Below, piece by piece: positions 41,912 to 49,976 of a DNA stretch of 64,000 bases. Every line of letters begins with the position of its first letter. Position 1 is the stretch's first letter. The DNA is from Chryseobacterium limigenitum (GTDB lineage: Bacteria; Bacteroidota; Bacteroidia; Flavobacteriales; Weeksellaceae): the NCBI RefSeq assembly GCF_900114875.1, contig NZ_FPKW01000006.1, positions 124,001 to 188,000 on the forward strand, read 5' to 3'. Under the pieces are notes generated by a model, which saw only the letters and a program-made list of their open reading frames with translations, was not told the origin of the DNA and ran no database searches. Position numbers and translations under genes: made by a program.

Positions 41912-42565
41912 ATGGAAGAAAAAATGTCAAAAGAAACATATGATACTTTGTATTATTATAATGAAGAAGGAGAAGATGGATATGACCTGAATGAAGTAAT
42001 GCTTCTCGATGATGTAAATAATACTGAAAGAATAGAAAAGCTTACCGAATTATTAGAATCATCAGATAAAACCATAGCTTATCAGGCGATACTTATATTA
42101 GTTTCTTGGAATAAAGAGCAAGGATTTTCTAAACTTCAACAATTTATAGATGAAAGGTGGGATAAAAATGAAAATTTTGATCCACACAGAATATATGGAG
42201 AAGATACAGCATATGATAAATTTTCACATGCGCTCAAAATATCTACCTATAATGGAAGCTCTGAAACTCAGTTAATGCCCTACATAAAACAGTTTTTAGC
42301 ATTATATAACGAGGTTTTTTTTGAAAGCTTTTTTAAAGATTTATTGTTATCAATGAATATAATTAGTTTATATATTGGAGAAGTAGAACAAACAGTTTTA
42401 AAAACAGTTGACGCTAATAAACCTTATCAAGCGAGCCAATTGTTTCCTGTTTTAGTTAAAAATAATAATTCTTATTTTGAAAAATATAAAGATTTTTTTG
42501 AAAGATTAAATTTAAAAGATGGCAGAATAATTTATAACATCGAAGAAGCTGAAAAGTTTTTATAA
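41912..42565 (+). CDS. Probable immunity protein to the ART-type toxin
   Basis: 217-residue acidic cytoplasmic protein of helical make-up (NNTERIEKLTELLESSDKT, YQAILILVSWNKEQ), possibly a short HEAT-like repeat array. It follows the toxin gene by 9 bases and is strongly AT-rich. No named immunity family is recognised with certainty. A cytoplasmic location fits a toxin that must cross the inner membrane. The start may be Met1 or Met5 (MSKETYD). Confidence 0.65.
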   Translation: MEEKMSKETYDTLYYYNEEGEDGYDLNEVMLLDDVNNTERIEKLTELLESSDKTIAYQAILILVSWNKEQGFSKLQQFIDERWDKNENFDPHRIYGEDTAYDKFSHALKISTYNGSSETQLMPYIKQFLALYNEVFFESFFKDLLLSMNIISLYIGEVEQTVLKTVDANKPYQASQLFPVLVKNNNSYFEKYKDFFERLNLKDGRIIYNIEEAEKFL

Positions 42566-42592
42566 CCGAATTTTATTTAACTGTAATAGTCT

Positions 42593-43093
42593 GTGATTAA
42601 TAAAGATATAGAATTGAGACTTGAAGATATTGACGATCGTTTATTTACAAAAAATGACAGAAACGGCTATGCTGTATATTTTTTAGATCAAAATTTAACA
42701 GAGCCTTTTACGGGAGAGATTTATGTGAAATTTAATGATGCCATAGAATCCGAAGCTGAATATAAAAACGGCTATAAAAACGGAATTGAGCACATCTATA
42801 ATTCAGAAGGAAATTTAGAACAGACCAATGAAAATAGAGGAAATGTAATTTTCGGAATTTCAAAAGAATATGATGAAGATGGAAATACGGTGATTGCCAG
42901 TATCGTCTATAATAATGACTACCTTAGATCTGTAGAATCTGTTGATAATAAGATTCAGGAGATAAAAGCTTACGATGATAAATTCGGGGAATCTTTACCG
43001 GAATATATTCAGAAATTATTGAAATTATCCGACGAAGAAGTATTTAATTATGAATTTAAAATCAATAATCCATATTTAAATTATAAAGATTAA
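42593..43093 (+). CDS. MORN-repeat-like protein, possible second immunity or orphan antitoxin-type gene
   Basis: 166-residue acidic protein with a start at GTG (42593). The middle carries a MORN/YwqK-like motif (YKNGYKNGIEHIYNSEGNLEQ, then FGISKEYDEDGN). Such proteins are frequent next to polymorphic toxin loci in Bacteroidota. It lies 27 bases after the immunity candidate and may belong to the same unit. No enzymatic residues are seen; function unknown. Confidence 0.6.
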   Translation: MINKDIELRLEDIDDRLFTKNDRNGYAVYFLDQNLTEPFTGEIYVKFNDAIESEAEYKNGYKNGIEHIYNSEGNLEQTNENRGNVIFGISKEYDEDGNTVIASIVYNNDYLRSVESVDNKIQEIKAYDDKFGESLPEYIQKLLKLSDEEVFNYEFKINNPYLNYKD

Positions 43094-43125
43094 TTTAAAA
43101 TAAAACCAACCTCAAATTTTTAAAT

Positions 43126-43518
43126 ATGAAAAAACTACTCTTAACTCTTATCATAGCAACTTTCTCATTGTTATCAACGGTAAATGCTCAAACGAATTCT
43201 CTTGCAAAGACAACTTGGGAAGTAGAAAAAATGAATGCTGACGGAAGTGCTACTTTCAAAAAAGCAAAACCTATTAAATTTCCGACAGAACAGCCTAAAT
43301 TTAATTTTCTTCAGTTTGAAGCCGACAAAAAATTCCATACCGGAACTTCATGCTTTCACATGATGGGAACTTACAGTGTTTATGAAGATAATCAGGTCGA
43401 AATAAGCGAAGGTATGGCAGATATGGCAGGCGACTGCAAAGAGCCAAAAACACTTAACGGAACGTATCAGTTCAAAATAGATAAAGATCGTCTTGAGTTG
43501 ATTCCTGTAAAAAATTAA
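43126..43518 (+). CDS. Small secreted protein, lipocalin/META-like
   Basis: 130-residue exported protein: signal peptide MKKLLLTLIIATFSLL with a cut near VNAQ. The mature part reads LAKTTWEVEKMNADGSATF, FNFLQFEADKKFHTGTSCF and MMGTYSVYEDNQVEIS, a beta-barrel-like pattern seen in lipocalin or META/HslJ-type domains. Two Cys (TSCF, GDCKEP) may form a disulfide. It lies 32 bases after the MORN-like gene and before a terminator, so it closes this transcription block. No function can be assigned. Confidence 0.7.
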   Translation: MKKLLLTLIIATFSLLSTVNAQTNSLAKTTWEVEKMNADGSATFKKAKPIKFPTEQPKFNFLQFEADKKFHTGTSCFHMMGTYSVYEDNQVEISEGMADMAGDCKEPKTLNGTYQFKIDKDRLELIPVKN

Positions 43519-43596
43519 AATACTATTCTCGAAAAATATTACATTTTTAATTGGATCAGCCCAAATAATAAAATCCATACAGTAATAATAAAATCC

Positions 43597-43627
43597 AAAA
43601 GACCGTCATACTCTGGCGGTCTTTTTT
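43597..43627 (+). terminator. Terminator between the T6SS region and polA
   Basis: 12-bp stem with one wobble (43597-43608 with 43614-43625), 5-base loop, T run. Confidence 0.82.
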
Positions 43628-43663
43628 GAATTTAAAATAAGGTTAAAAGAAAACACTTTTTCT

Positions 43664-43671
43664 TATATTTG
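43664..43671 (+). promoter_or_regulatory. Candidate polA -7 element (TATATTTG)
   Basis: Exact TAnnTTTG match 16 bases before the ATG at 43687, just after the preceding terminator. No consensus TTG at -33. Confidence 0.5.
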
Positions 43672-43686
43672 TTCATTATAGAAAAT

Positions 43687-46536
43687 ATGGAGGCAACACA
43701 AGATAAAAGGCTATTTCTCATCGATGCTTATGCGATGATTTTCAGAGGATATTACGCATTGATCAGAAGTCCGAGAATAACGAGTACAGGAATCGACACA
43801 TCTGCTATTTTTGGATTTACCAATTCATTGATTGAATTGATCAGAAGAGAAAGACCTTCTCATTTGGCCGTCGTTTTTGATGTAGGCCAGGCAAGTGTAA
43901 GAACAGATGATTTTGCAGAATATAAAGCCAACAGAAGCGAAACTCCGGAAGCCATTAAGATTGCTATTCCATACATCCACAGGATTTTAGAGGCGATGCA
44001 TATTCCTTATTTGGGAGTTGAAGGTTATGAAGCGGATGACGTGATCGGAACCATTTCTTGCAAAGCAGAAAAAGAAGGATATACCACATTTATGGTGACT
44101 CCGGATAAAGATTTTGCACAATTAGTGACCGATAAAGTCAAGATTTATAAGCCGAGTTTAAAAGGAAGTGAGATTGAAATTCTGGGTGTTGAAGAAGTGA
44201 AAGCTAAATATGAAATTGAAGACCCGAAACAGGTGATCGATTTCTTAGCAATGATGGGTGATGCGGTGGATAACATTCCCGGATTGGAGGGTGTTGGAGA
44301 AAAAACCGCCATGAAATTCCTGAAAGAATTCGGAAGCATAGAAAATCTTCTTGCCAATACAGATAAATTAAAAGGTAAGCTTAAAGAAAAAGTAGAAGCT
44401 TCTGCCGAGCGTGGAATTTTATCTAAAAAATTAGCGACCATCATTTGTGATGTTCCCGTAGAATTTCACCAGGAACAGTATGATCTTGAAACTCCGGATT
44501 TTGAAAAAGCAAAAAAGGTTTTTGACGAAATAGAATTCACAAGACTATATGAAAACCTTTACCGTGCTTTTGCGCCTTCTCAAACAGAAGTTGTGGCTAA
44601 AGATGCTACCGCAAACGGTGAAGTGGTTTCTCAGCCCGCGGAAACTCCTCAGCAAAAAGTGGCTCAACAAATTGGTCAGCTCGATCTTTTTGCCAATTTT
44701 GAAGAACTGGATCAGGCAACCTCCACAAAGTCAACCATCGCGGAGAACGAACATTTATATCAGTTTGTTGATAATCCTAAAGCTCAGAAAATTTTAGTTC
44801 AAAACTTATTGAATCAGAAAGCCGTTTGTTTTGATACAGAAACAACTTCTTTGAATGAACTGGAAGCCGAATTGGTAGGAATGAGTTTCTCCTATAAAAA
44901 AGGATTGGCGTACTATATTCCCCTGTCTGAAAACAGAGAAGAAGTCTTGGCAACATTGGAAATTTTCAGACCATTTTTTGAAAAATTAGACCTGCTTAAA
45001 ATCGCTCACAATCTGAAATTTGATTATAAAATTTTAAAGCAATACGATATTACCGTTCAGGGAGCAATGTTCGACACGATGATCGCCCATTATCTTCTAA
45101 ATCCGGACGGAAGACACGGAATGGACTATCTTTCAGAGGTCTATTTAAATTACAAACCTGTTTCCATTGAAACCATTATTGGTAAAAAAGGAAAAAATCA
45201 GGGAACTTTCAGAGATGCAGATCTTAGAACGCAGACCGATTATGCGGCGGAAGATGCAGACGTAACTTTCCAGTTGTATGAATTGTTTGCCCCTCAATTA
45301 AAGAAGGAAAATTTAGAAGATCTTTTCTTCAATATCGAAATGCCGTTGATGGAAGTTTTGGCTAAAATGGAACTGTCCGGAATTTCTCTGGACGAAAAAT
45401 GGCTGGCTCAGGAAAGCATCGATCTTGAAAATGATCTAAGACAATTAGAAGCTAAAATATTTGAAATTTCGGGTGAAGAATTCAATATGAATTCGCCTAA
45501 ACAATTGGGTGAAGTGTTGTTTGAAAAAATGCAGCTTGACCCGAAAGCCAAAAAGACCAAAACAGGTCAATACGCGACTTCGGAAGATGTATTGCAGAAG
45601 TTGGCTTCGAAACACGAAATTATTCAGCATATTCTTGAATACAGAACGTATCAAAAATTAAAATCGACTTACGTTGATGCATTGCCATCACAAATCGACA
45701 AAGATGATCGTGTTCATACCAATTTCTCACAAACTACGGCTGCAACAGGTCGTCTGGCGAGTGTAAACCCGAATTTACAGAACATCCCGATCCGAACATT
45801 GAGAGGTCAGCAAATTCGTGGAGCGTTTGTTTCGGCAGAAGGGAAAAAGATTATTTCTGCCGATTATTCACAAATTGAACTTCGTTTGATTGCCGAGATT
45901 TCGGGTGAAGATAATATGATCAAAGCCTTCCAGGATGGGGAAGATATCCACGCTTCTACCGCTGCAAAACTGTTTAAAATTCCTCTGGAAGAAGTTTCTA
46001 AAACACAGAGAAGTCAGGCTAAAACAGTAAACTTCGGAATTATTTACGGTCAGGGTGCTTTTGCATTAGCTGAACAAACAGGTTTGTCGAGAACGGAAGC
46101 CAAGCAAATGATCGAAGCCTATTTCGAAACCTATCCAAAGTTGAAGCAATATATGGCTGAACAAGTGAATAAAGCCCGTGAAATCGGTTATGTTGAAACT
46201 ATTTTAGGGAGAAAACGTCATTTAAAAGATATTAATTCAGGAAACTTTGTCGTAAGAGGTCATGCCGAAAGAAACGCTGTGAATGCTCCTGTTCAGGGAA
46301 GTGCTGCAGATGTTGTGAAAGTGGCGATGATCAAAATTCAAAAAGAACTGGAAAAAGAAAAACTTCAGACAAAAATGTTGCTTCAGGTTCATGACGAATT
46401 GGTGTTTGAAGCTCCGATTGATGAGGTAGAAGTCGCTACAAATATCATTAAAATTGAAATGGAAAATGCCATTGAAACGCAGGTTCCTCTGTTGGTGGAG
46501 ATTGGAGTAGGGAATAACTGGCTGGAAGCGCATTAA
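43687..46536 (+). CDS. polA: DNA polymerase I
   Basis: 949-residue repair and Okazaki-fragment polymerase. Domains in order: 5'-3' exonuclease (about 1-290; LFLIDAYAMIFRGYYA, GYEADDVIGT, TPDKDFAQLV, MGDAVDNIPG), 3'-5' exonuclease with an intact DxE site (CFDTETTSLNE, NLKFDYKIL, YAAEDADVT; about 375-560), and family A polymerase (about 570-949) with TGRLASVNPNLQNIPIR, ADYSQIELR, the O helix KTVNFGIIYG and the final QVHDELVFE. All catalytic carboxylates are visible. The ATG at 43687 is preferred over an upstream in-frame start that overlaps the promoter element. Confidence 0.97.
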   Translation: MEATQDKRLFLIDAYAMIFRGYYALIRSPRITSTGIDTSAIFGFTNSLIELIRRERPSHLAVVFDVGQASVRTDDFAEYKANRSETPEAIKIAIPYIHRILEAMHIPYLGVEGYEADDVIGTISCKAEKEGYTTFMVTPDKDFAQLVTDKVKIYKPSLKGSEIEILGVEEVKAKYEIEDPKQVIDFLAMMGDAVDNIPGLEGVGEKTAMKFLKEFGSIENLLANTDKLKGKLKEKVEASAERGILSKKLATIICDVPVEFHQEQYDLETPDFEKAKKVFDEIEFTRLYENLYRAFAPSQTEVVAKDATANGEVVSQPAETPQQKVAQQIGQLDLFANFEELDQATSTKSTIAENEHLYQFVDNPKAQKILVQNLLNQKAVCFDTETTSLNELEAELVGMSFSYKKGLAYYIPLSENREEVLATLEIFRPFFEKLDLLKIAHNLKFDYKILKQYDITVQGAMFDTMIAHYLLNPDGRHGMDYLSEVYLNYKPVSIETIIGKKGKNQGTFRDADLRTQTDYAAEDADVTFQLYELFAPQLKKENLEDLFFNIEMPLMEVLAKMELSGISLDEKWLAQESIDLENDLRQLEAKIFEISGEEFNMNSPKQLGEVLFEKMQLDPKAKKTKTGQYATSEDVLQKLASKHEIIQHILEYRTYQKLKSTYVDALPSQIDKDDRVHTNFSQTTAATGRLASVNPNLQNIPIRTLRGQQIRGAFVSAEGKKIISADYSQIELRLIAEISGEDNMIKAFQDGEDIHASTAAKLFKIPLEEVSKTQRSQAKTVNFGIIYGQGAFALAEQTGLSRTEAKQMIEAYFETYPKLKQYMAEQVNKAREIGYVETILGRKRHLKDINSGNFVVRGHAERNAVNAPVQGSAADVVKVAMIKIQKELEKEKLQTKMLLQVHDELVFEAPIDEVEVATNIIKIEMENAIETQVPLLVEIGVGNNWLEAH

Positions 46537-46554
46537 GAATATACTTTTTTATAT

Positions 46555-46654
46555 AAATGCTTCGACTCCGCTCAGCATGACATCGCTAAAAAATTACTGT
46601 TGAAATAATGCAGTTAGTATTAGAAATGTCATGCTGAGCGGAGTCGAAGCATTT
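46555..46654. repeat. 29-bp inverted repeat containing the CTTCGACTCCGCTCAGCATG motif
   Basis: Arms 46555-46583 and 46626-46654 are perfect reverse complements with a 42-base AT-rich spacer, between convergent genes. The GC-rich core is, to my recollection, a widely dispersed intergenic motif in flavobacterial genomes. It probably acts as a bidirectional terminator or mRNA end stabiliser. Confidence 0.85.
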
Positions 46655-46684
46655 TTATTGGATAAATAATATTTTATCTGTTAT

Positions 46685-47266
46685 TTAATTATAAGAAGTA
46701 ATAATTTGACTTTCATCAAAGTAGAAACAAGATGGATCATAATCGTTCCAGCATGCTTGATAATTAGGGCCGTTTCCGTAGTTTGAAGTATTCACATTAT
46801 TCGGTTTTCCTCGCATGTAAACAAGCATTTCATACTTCATTCCAATCCAAATTTTATGTTCAGAAATATTTATGCAATCTTCTTTTGACCATTCTGGATG
46901 TTTCTTATGAATTTTTCCAGCTTTTGTTTTTGAAAATTTTTCTTCTTCAATTTTTTGCTGTTTATCAATGCTGTCAATTCTTGCTTGGTTTTTAATGCTA
47001 TCTTTCTTTAATAATTTGGTATCAAGTTTACTGGAGTAATCAATTTTATCTTCGGTTTTTGAACATTGTTTAATTAAAAAGAATAAGATTAGAAATCCAA
47101 AAATAAATAGTAGAGCTATACCACATCCATTACTTGGTTTCTTTGGTGCAATAGAATTGTTTACAGAAGTGTTCGGATTATCCTTGATTAGATAGCCACA
47201 ATTAGGACATTTTATTGTAGTACTGTTTATTATACTTTTACATTTTGGGCATTGGGTTGATGACAT
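46685..47266 (-). CDS. Zinc-ribbon membrane protein of unknown function
   Basis: 193-residue protein. The N-terminus is a zinc ribbon with two CxxC pairs (CPKCKSII, CPNCGYLI), then a Ser/Asn/Pro linker, one transmembrane helix (about residues 48-67, IALLFIFGFLILFFLI) and a charged, helical stretch (about 75-115). The C-terminal 80 residues (HPEWSKEDCINISEHKIWIGM, MRGKPNNVNTSNYG) resemble SmpA/BamE-like small domains in which GMxxEMVxxxxGxP is the hallmark. Appears monocistronic. Role unknown. Confidence 0.7.
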   Translation of the reverse strand: MSSTQCPKCKSIINSTTIKCPNCGYLIKDNPNTSVNNSIAPKKPSNGCGIALLFIFGFLILFFLIKQCSKTEDKIDYSSKLDTKLLKKDSIKNQARIDSIDKQQKIEEEKFSKTKAGKIHKKHPEWSKEDCINISEHKIWIGMKYEMLVYMRGKPNNVNTSNYGNGPNYQACWNDYDPSCFYFDESQIITSYN

Positions 47267-47344
47267 AGTTGTAATTTTTGATGTTCAAAAGTATTCTGAA
47301 CAATTCAAAAAAAATTACGGAAATCCGTAGAAACTATATTATAT

Positions 47345-47980
47345 CTACTTCGCTTTCGAAATTGCCATTTTCACAGCAAGAAAAACTAACACACTCGCCA
47401 TAAACCATTTCTGTATTTTAATCCAAATAGGATTTTTTGCGAAAAACAGAGATGCTTTTGCTGCTGTTAACACAATGATAAAGTTGACGGTAAAACTTAT
47501 GAAAACCTGAGTGACTCCAAGTTGTAAACTTTGAGTGAAAACAGAACCGTATTCGGGTTTTATAAACTGTAGAAAAAAAGATAAATAGAAAACGGCAACT
47601 TTGGGATTGAGTACATTGGTGAAGAAACCGACTGCAAATAATTTTCTTGGTCTGTCTATCGAAATATTTTTATCAACTTCAAAAATGTTTTTACTATTGG
47701 GTTTAATAGCCTGATAAGCGAGATATAAAAGATAGATCGTTCCGAGCGTCTTTAAAACGATATAGGCATAAGGTACTGCAAATAACACGGCCGTAAGACC
47801 AAAAGACACCATCACAATGTGGAAAAGAAATCCACACACGACACCTGCAAGTGATGTTAAGCCTGCTTTTCTTCCTTGTGTTATGGATCGGGAAATTAAA
47901 TAAATCATATTAGGTCCCGGACTGATTACCAAGACAAGGGCAGCTAAGGCAAAAAAGAGAAGGTCGTGAAATGGAATCAT
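47345..47980 (-). CDS. LysE/RhtB family amino acid exporter
   Basis: 211-residue inner-membrane translocator with six predicted helices. The family signature is complete: LVISPGPNMIYLISRSITQGRKAGL near the N-terminus, then GVVCGFLFHI and, in the second half, FAVGFFTNVLNPKVAVFYLSFF. These proteins export amino acids or homoserine-lactone-like solutes by proton antiport; the substrate is unknown. The ATG at 47980 is preferred over an upstream TTG because the hydrophobic N-terminus starts there. Confidence 0.88.
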   Translation of the reverse strand: MIPFHDLLFFALAALVLVISPGPNMIYLISRSITQGRKAGLTSLAGVVCGFLFHIVMVSFGLTAVLFAVPYAYIVLKTLGTIYLLYLAYQAIKPNSKNIFEVDKNISIDRPRKLFAVGFFTNVLNPKVAVFYLSFFLQFIKPEYGSVFTQSLQLGVTQVFISFTVNFIIVLTAAKASLFFAKNPIWIKIQKWFMASVLVFLAVKMAISKAK

Positions 47981-48028
47981 AATTTTTATCAGTGTTTTGC
48001 GGTGCAAAGATAGAAATTCATGCTTATA

Positions 48029-48520
48029 TTAATGACTAACAAATTTAGTTTTTATTTCCTTATAATTTAATAAGATAACAGAGATGCAACACAAAATAAT
48101 GACCGGAAAAATCGATTGCGAAATAGTGTAATATATTTCTTCATTGAAAAGATAAGTGCTCCATGAAGATTCCCTTTCTACAAAAATAGTATAGTTCCAG
48201 AATAGCCATAGAAAAACGAGAAGAATGAATTCTATTACCGTTTTCACGTATAAGTTTTTAAGTAATGAAAATATTGAAAACAGGATAGTAAGAAAAAAGC
48301 CTGTAAGCAACGAAATAAAGAATACATCCTCAAAAAAACTGCATTCTAAACAGCTACTCGAAGTGTTACCCGAAAGTCTTCCCATTGCCCAATATATCTG
48401 CAAAAATGTTGCAGTAAATAATATGAAAAATGCGATTCCATTCTTCTTTAAAAATAAGATAATTTTGGATTTTAGGAAGGAAATCTTTTTTTTCAAATGT
48501 TGTGGGTTTATTAATTTCAA
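48029..48520 (-). CDS. Four-helix membrane protein, hypothetical
   Basis: 163-residue integral membrane protein with four hydrophobic segments (about 28-48, 62-88, 95-113, 130-153). Two Cys (SSCLEC) lie in the first outer loop. No family recognised. Its start overlaps the stop of the upstream gene at 48517 by 4 bases (ATGA type), so the two are translationally coupled and may work together, for example as a toxin-neighbour or immunity-type pair. Confidence 0.65.
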   Translation of the reverse strand: MKLINPQHLKKKISFLKSKIILFLKKNGIAFFILFTATFLQIYWAMGRLSGNTSSSCLECSFFEDVFFISLLTGFFLTILFSIFSLLKNLYVKTVIEFILLVFLWLFWNYTIFVERESSWSTYLFNEEIYYTISQSIFPVIILCCISVILLNYKEIKTKFVSH

Positions 48521-48855
48521 TCTGAAATTTGATATTTCGTGTCTGTAACTAATTTTCCTTGGGATAAGCAGATGGGATTTCCTTTCTCATTATATTTCCA
48601 CCCAAGGTTTATAGCTTCAATTATTTTTTCTTTAATCATAACCGGAGTTACGCTTTTAATAAAGTCATCGCCGTAACCATAAGACCTACCGAAATTAACA
48701 TTAACAAATAATAATTGCCCTTCACTTTCATGCTGAACGGGTATTGAATATTCATCATTATGTGCTTCGTTATGTGAAATTTTCCTTCTGATTTTCCAAT
48801 AAAAAATCTCATTATTTACATTAATCTTTCTAAGACCTTTTTTTGAAATTGCCAT
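48517..48855 (-). CDS. Small hypothetical cytoplasmic protein
   Basis: 112-residue protein starting MAISKKGLRKINVNNEIFYWKI. The segments FYWKIRRK and LLFVNVNFGRSYGYGDDFIK suggest a beta sandwich, followed by VTPVMIKEKIIEAINLGW and GWKYNEKGNPI. This build, with a helix ending in Gly-Trp, is recurrent in small Bacteroidota proteins of the type found near polymorphic toxin immunity genes. It overlaps the membrane protein gene by 4 bases. Confidence 0.62.
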   Translation of the reverse strand: MAISKKGLRKINVNNEIFYWKIRRKISHNEAHNDEYSIPVQHESEGQLLFVNVNFGRSYGYGDDFIKSVTPVMIKEKIIEAINLGWKYNEKGNPICLSQGKLVTDTKYQISD

Positions 48856-48882
48856 TTTATGAAGAATAAATTTTGAATATTT

Positions 48883-49281
48883 CTAAACACTAAACTCAAT
48901 CTTCCCCAGATAAACCAAGCTAAACATTTCATCTTCCACAGAAACGGGTTTTGCAATTTGTCCGCTGTTTAGGAAGATCAAAGAATTGATATTTGCCTTA
49001 ATATCCAATTCATTGATTCTGCTCACTAAAGTCGGAAGCCACTGATCTGCAAAAGAATATTCTGAAAATTTATCATAGATATTATTGTTGGTGTCATCAA
49101 AACCGTATTCCACGAAATCATAATCCAGCCAGATCGTATCCTGAGATTCTGCAAATTTTGAATTATGGGTTTCATCAGATTCTTCTTCCACATAAAAATC
49201 TTCATCTTCATTCATGAAGTCTTCAAAATCTTCTTCACTGCTAAAATTTCCTATCCAAAAATCTAATATTTGCGTATCCAT
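48883..49281 (-). CDS. Imm22-like (DUF4284) immunity protein, orphan
   Basis: 132-residue acidic protein beginning with LDFWIGNFSSEEDFEDFM, the pattern of the immunity protein 22 family, which neutralises nuclease-type or other polymorphic toxins. The centre is very acidic (EDEDFYVEEESDE) and the end reads LVYLGKIEFSV. No toxin gene is adjacent, so it may be an orphan immunity gene that protects against toxins from neighbours. It lies 27 bases before the next minus-strand small gene. Confidence 0.72.
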   Translation of the reverse strand: MDTQILDFWIGNFSSEEDFEDFMNEDEDFYVEEESDETHNSKFAESQDTIWLDYDFVEYGFDDTNNNIYDKFSEYSFADQWLPTLVSRINELDIKANINSLIFLNSGQIAKPVSVEDEMFSLVYLGKIEFSV

Positions 49282-49383
49282 AACTGTTTTTATCCTCTTT
49301 TAATTTAATTGCCCTCAAAGTTATGACAATATTTGTAAACCCTTCAACAGAAAACACGGCTATTAGGGATTTTGATGAAGCTT

Positions 49384-49941
49384 TTATTGTATTCTTTTTC
49401 CTGCTTCACTCTCTTTAATCGTCTTCTCCAGCCTTGAAATTCTCGTTTTTTCCTGTTTAGCACTCATGATCCAGTGAAGCATTACTTTTTTATAAGATGG
49501 AGCCTGATTATCAAAAAATTCCCAGGCTTTTTTGTTACTTTTAAATTGCTTTTCATACGTCGGATCTAGAACCGCCAGTTCTTTTTCGTGAGAATAAATG
49601 GCAGATTTTTCTTCTTTTCTTAGTTCAAATGCTTTTATACCTTCGGGTTTCATCAATCCGGCTTTGGTCAATTCTTCCACTTTTTTGATGTTGATAACAC
49701 TCCAGATACTTGTCGGTTTTCTTGGGGTAAAACGGTTGCTGTAGCTTTCTTCATCAATTGATCTTCTCACACTGTCAATCCACCCAAAACATAATGCCTG
49801 ATCAACAGCTTCCGACCAGATCATCGACGGCTTTTTGGTTCCGACTTTATAAAATCCTACCAAAAGCTCTTTTTCAGTGGCGTGGTTTTTCTCAAGCCAT
49901 TCTCTGAAGTCGTTGGGTGTGGCAAAAAAAAATGCTTCCAT
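49384..49941 (-). CDS. YdeI/OmdA family protein
   Basis: 185-residue YdeI/OmpD-associated family protein (often annotated as a bacteriocin-protection protein). Signature parts are FREWLEKNHATEKELLVGFYKVGTKK shortened here, WSEAVDQALCFGWIDS, NRFTPRKPTSIWS and the C-terminal helical hairpin with MLHWIMSAKQEKTR. Molecular activity is uncertain; members have been linked to resistance to polymyxin or peptide antibiotics in enterobacteria. Monocistronic by spacing. Confidence 0.85.
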   Translation of the reverse strand: MEAFFFATPNDFREWLEKNHATEKELLVGFYKVGTKKPSMIWSEAVDQALCFGWIDSVRRSIDEESYSNRFTPRKPTSIWSVINIKKVEELTKAGLMKPEGIKAFELRKEEKSAIYSHEKELAVLDPTYEKQFKSNKKAWEFFDNQAPSYKKVMLHWIMSAKQEKTRISRLEKTIKESEAGKRIQ

Positions 49942-49976
49942 TTTTATGTTTTTAGAATTGAAAAATAAATGTACTT

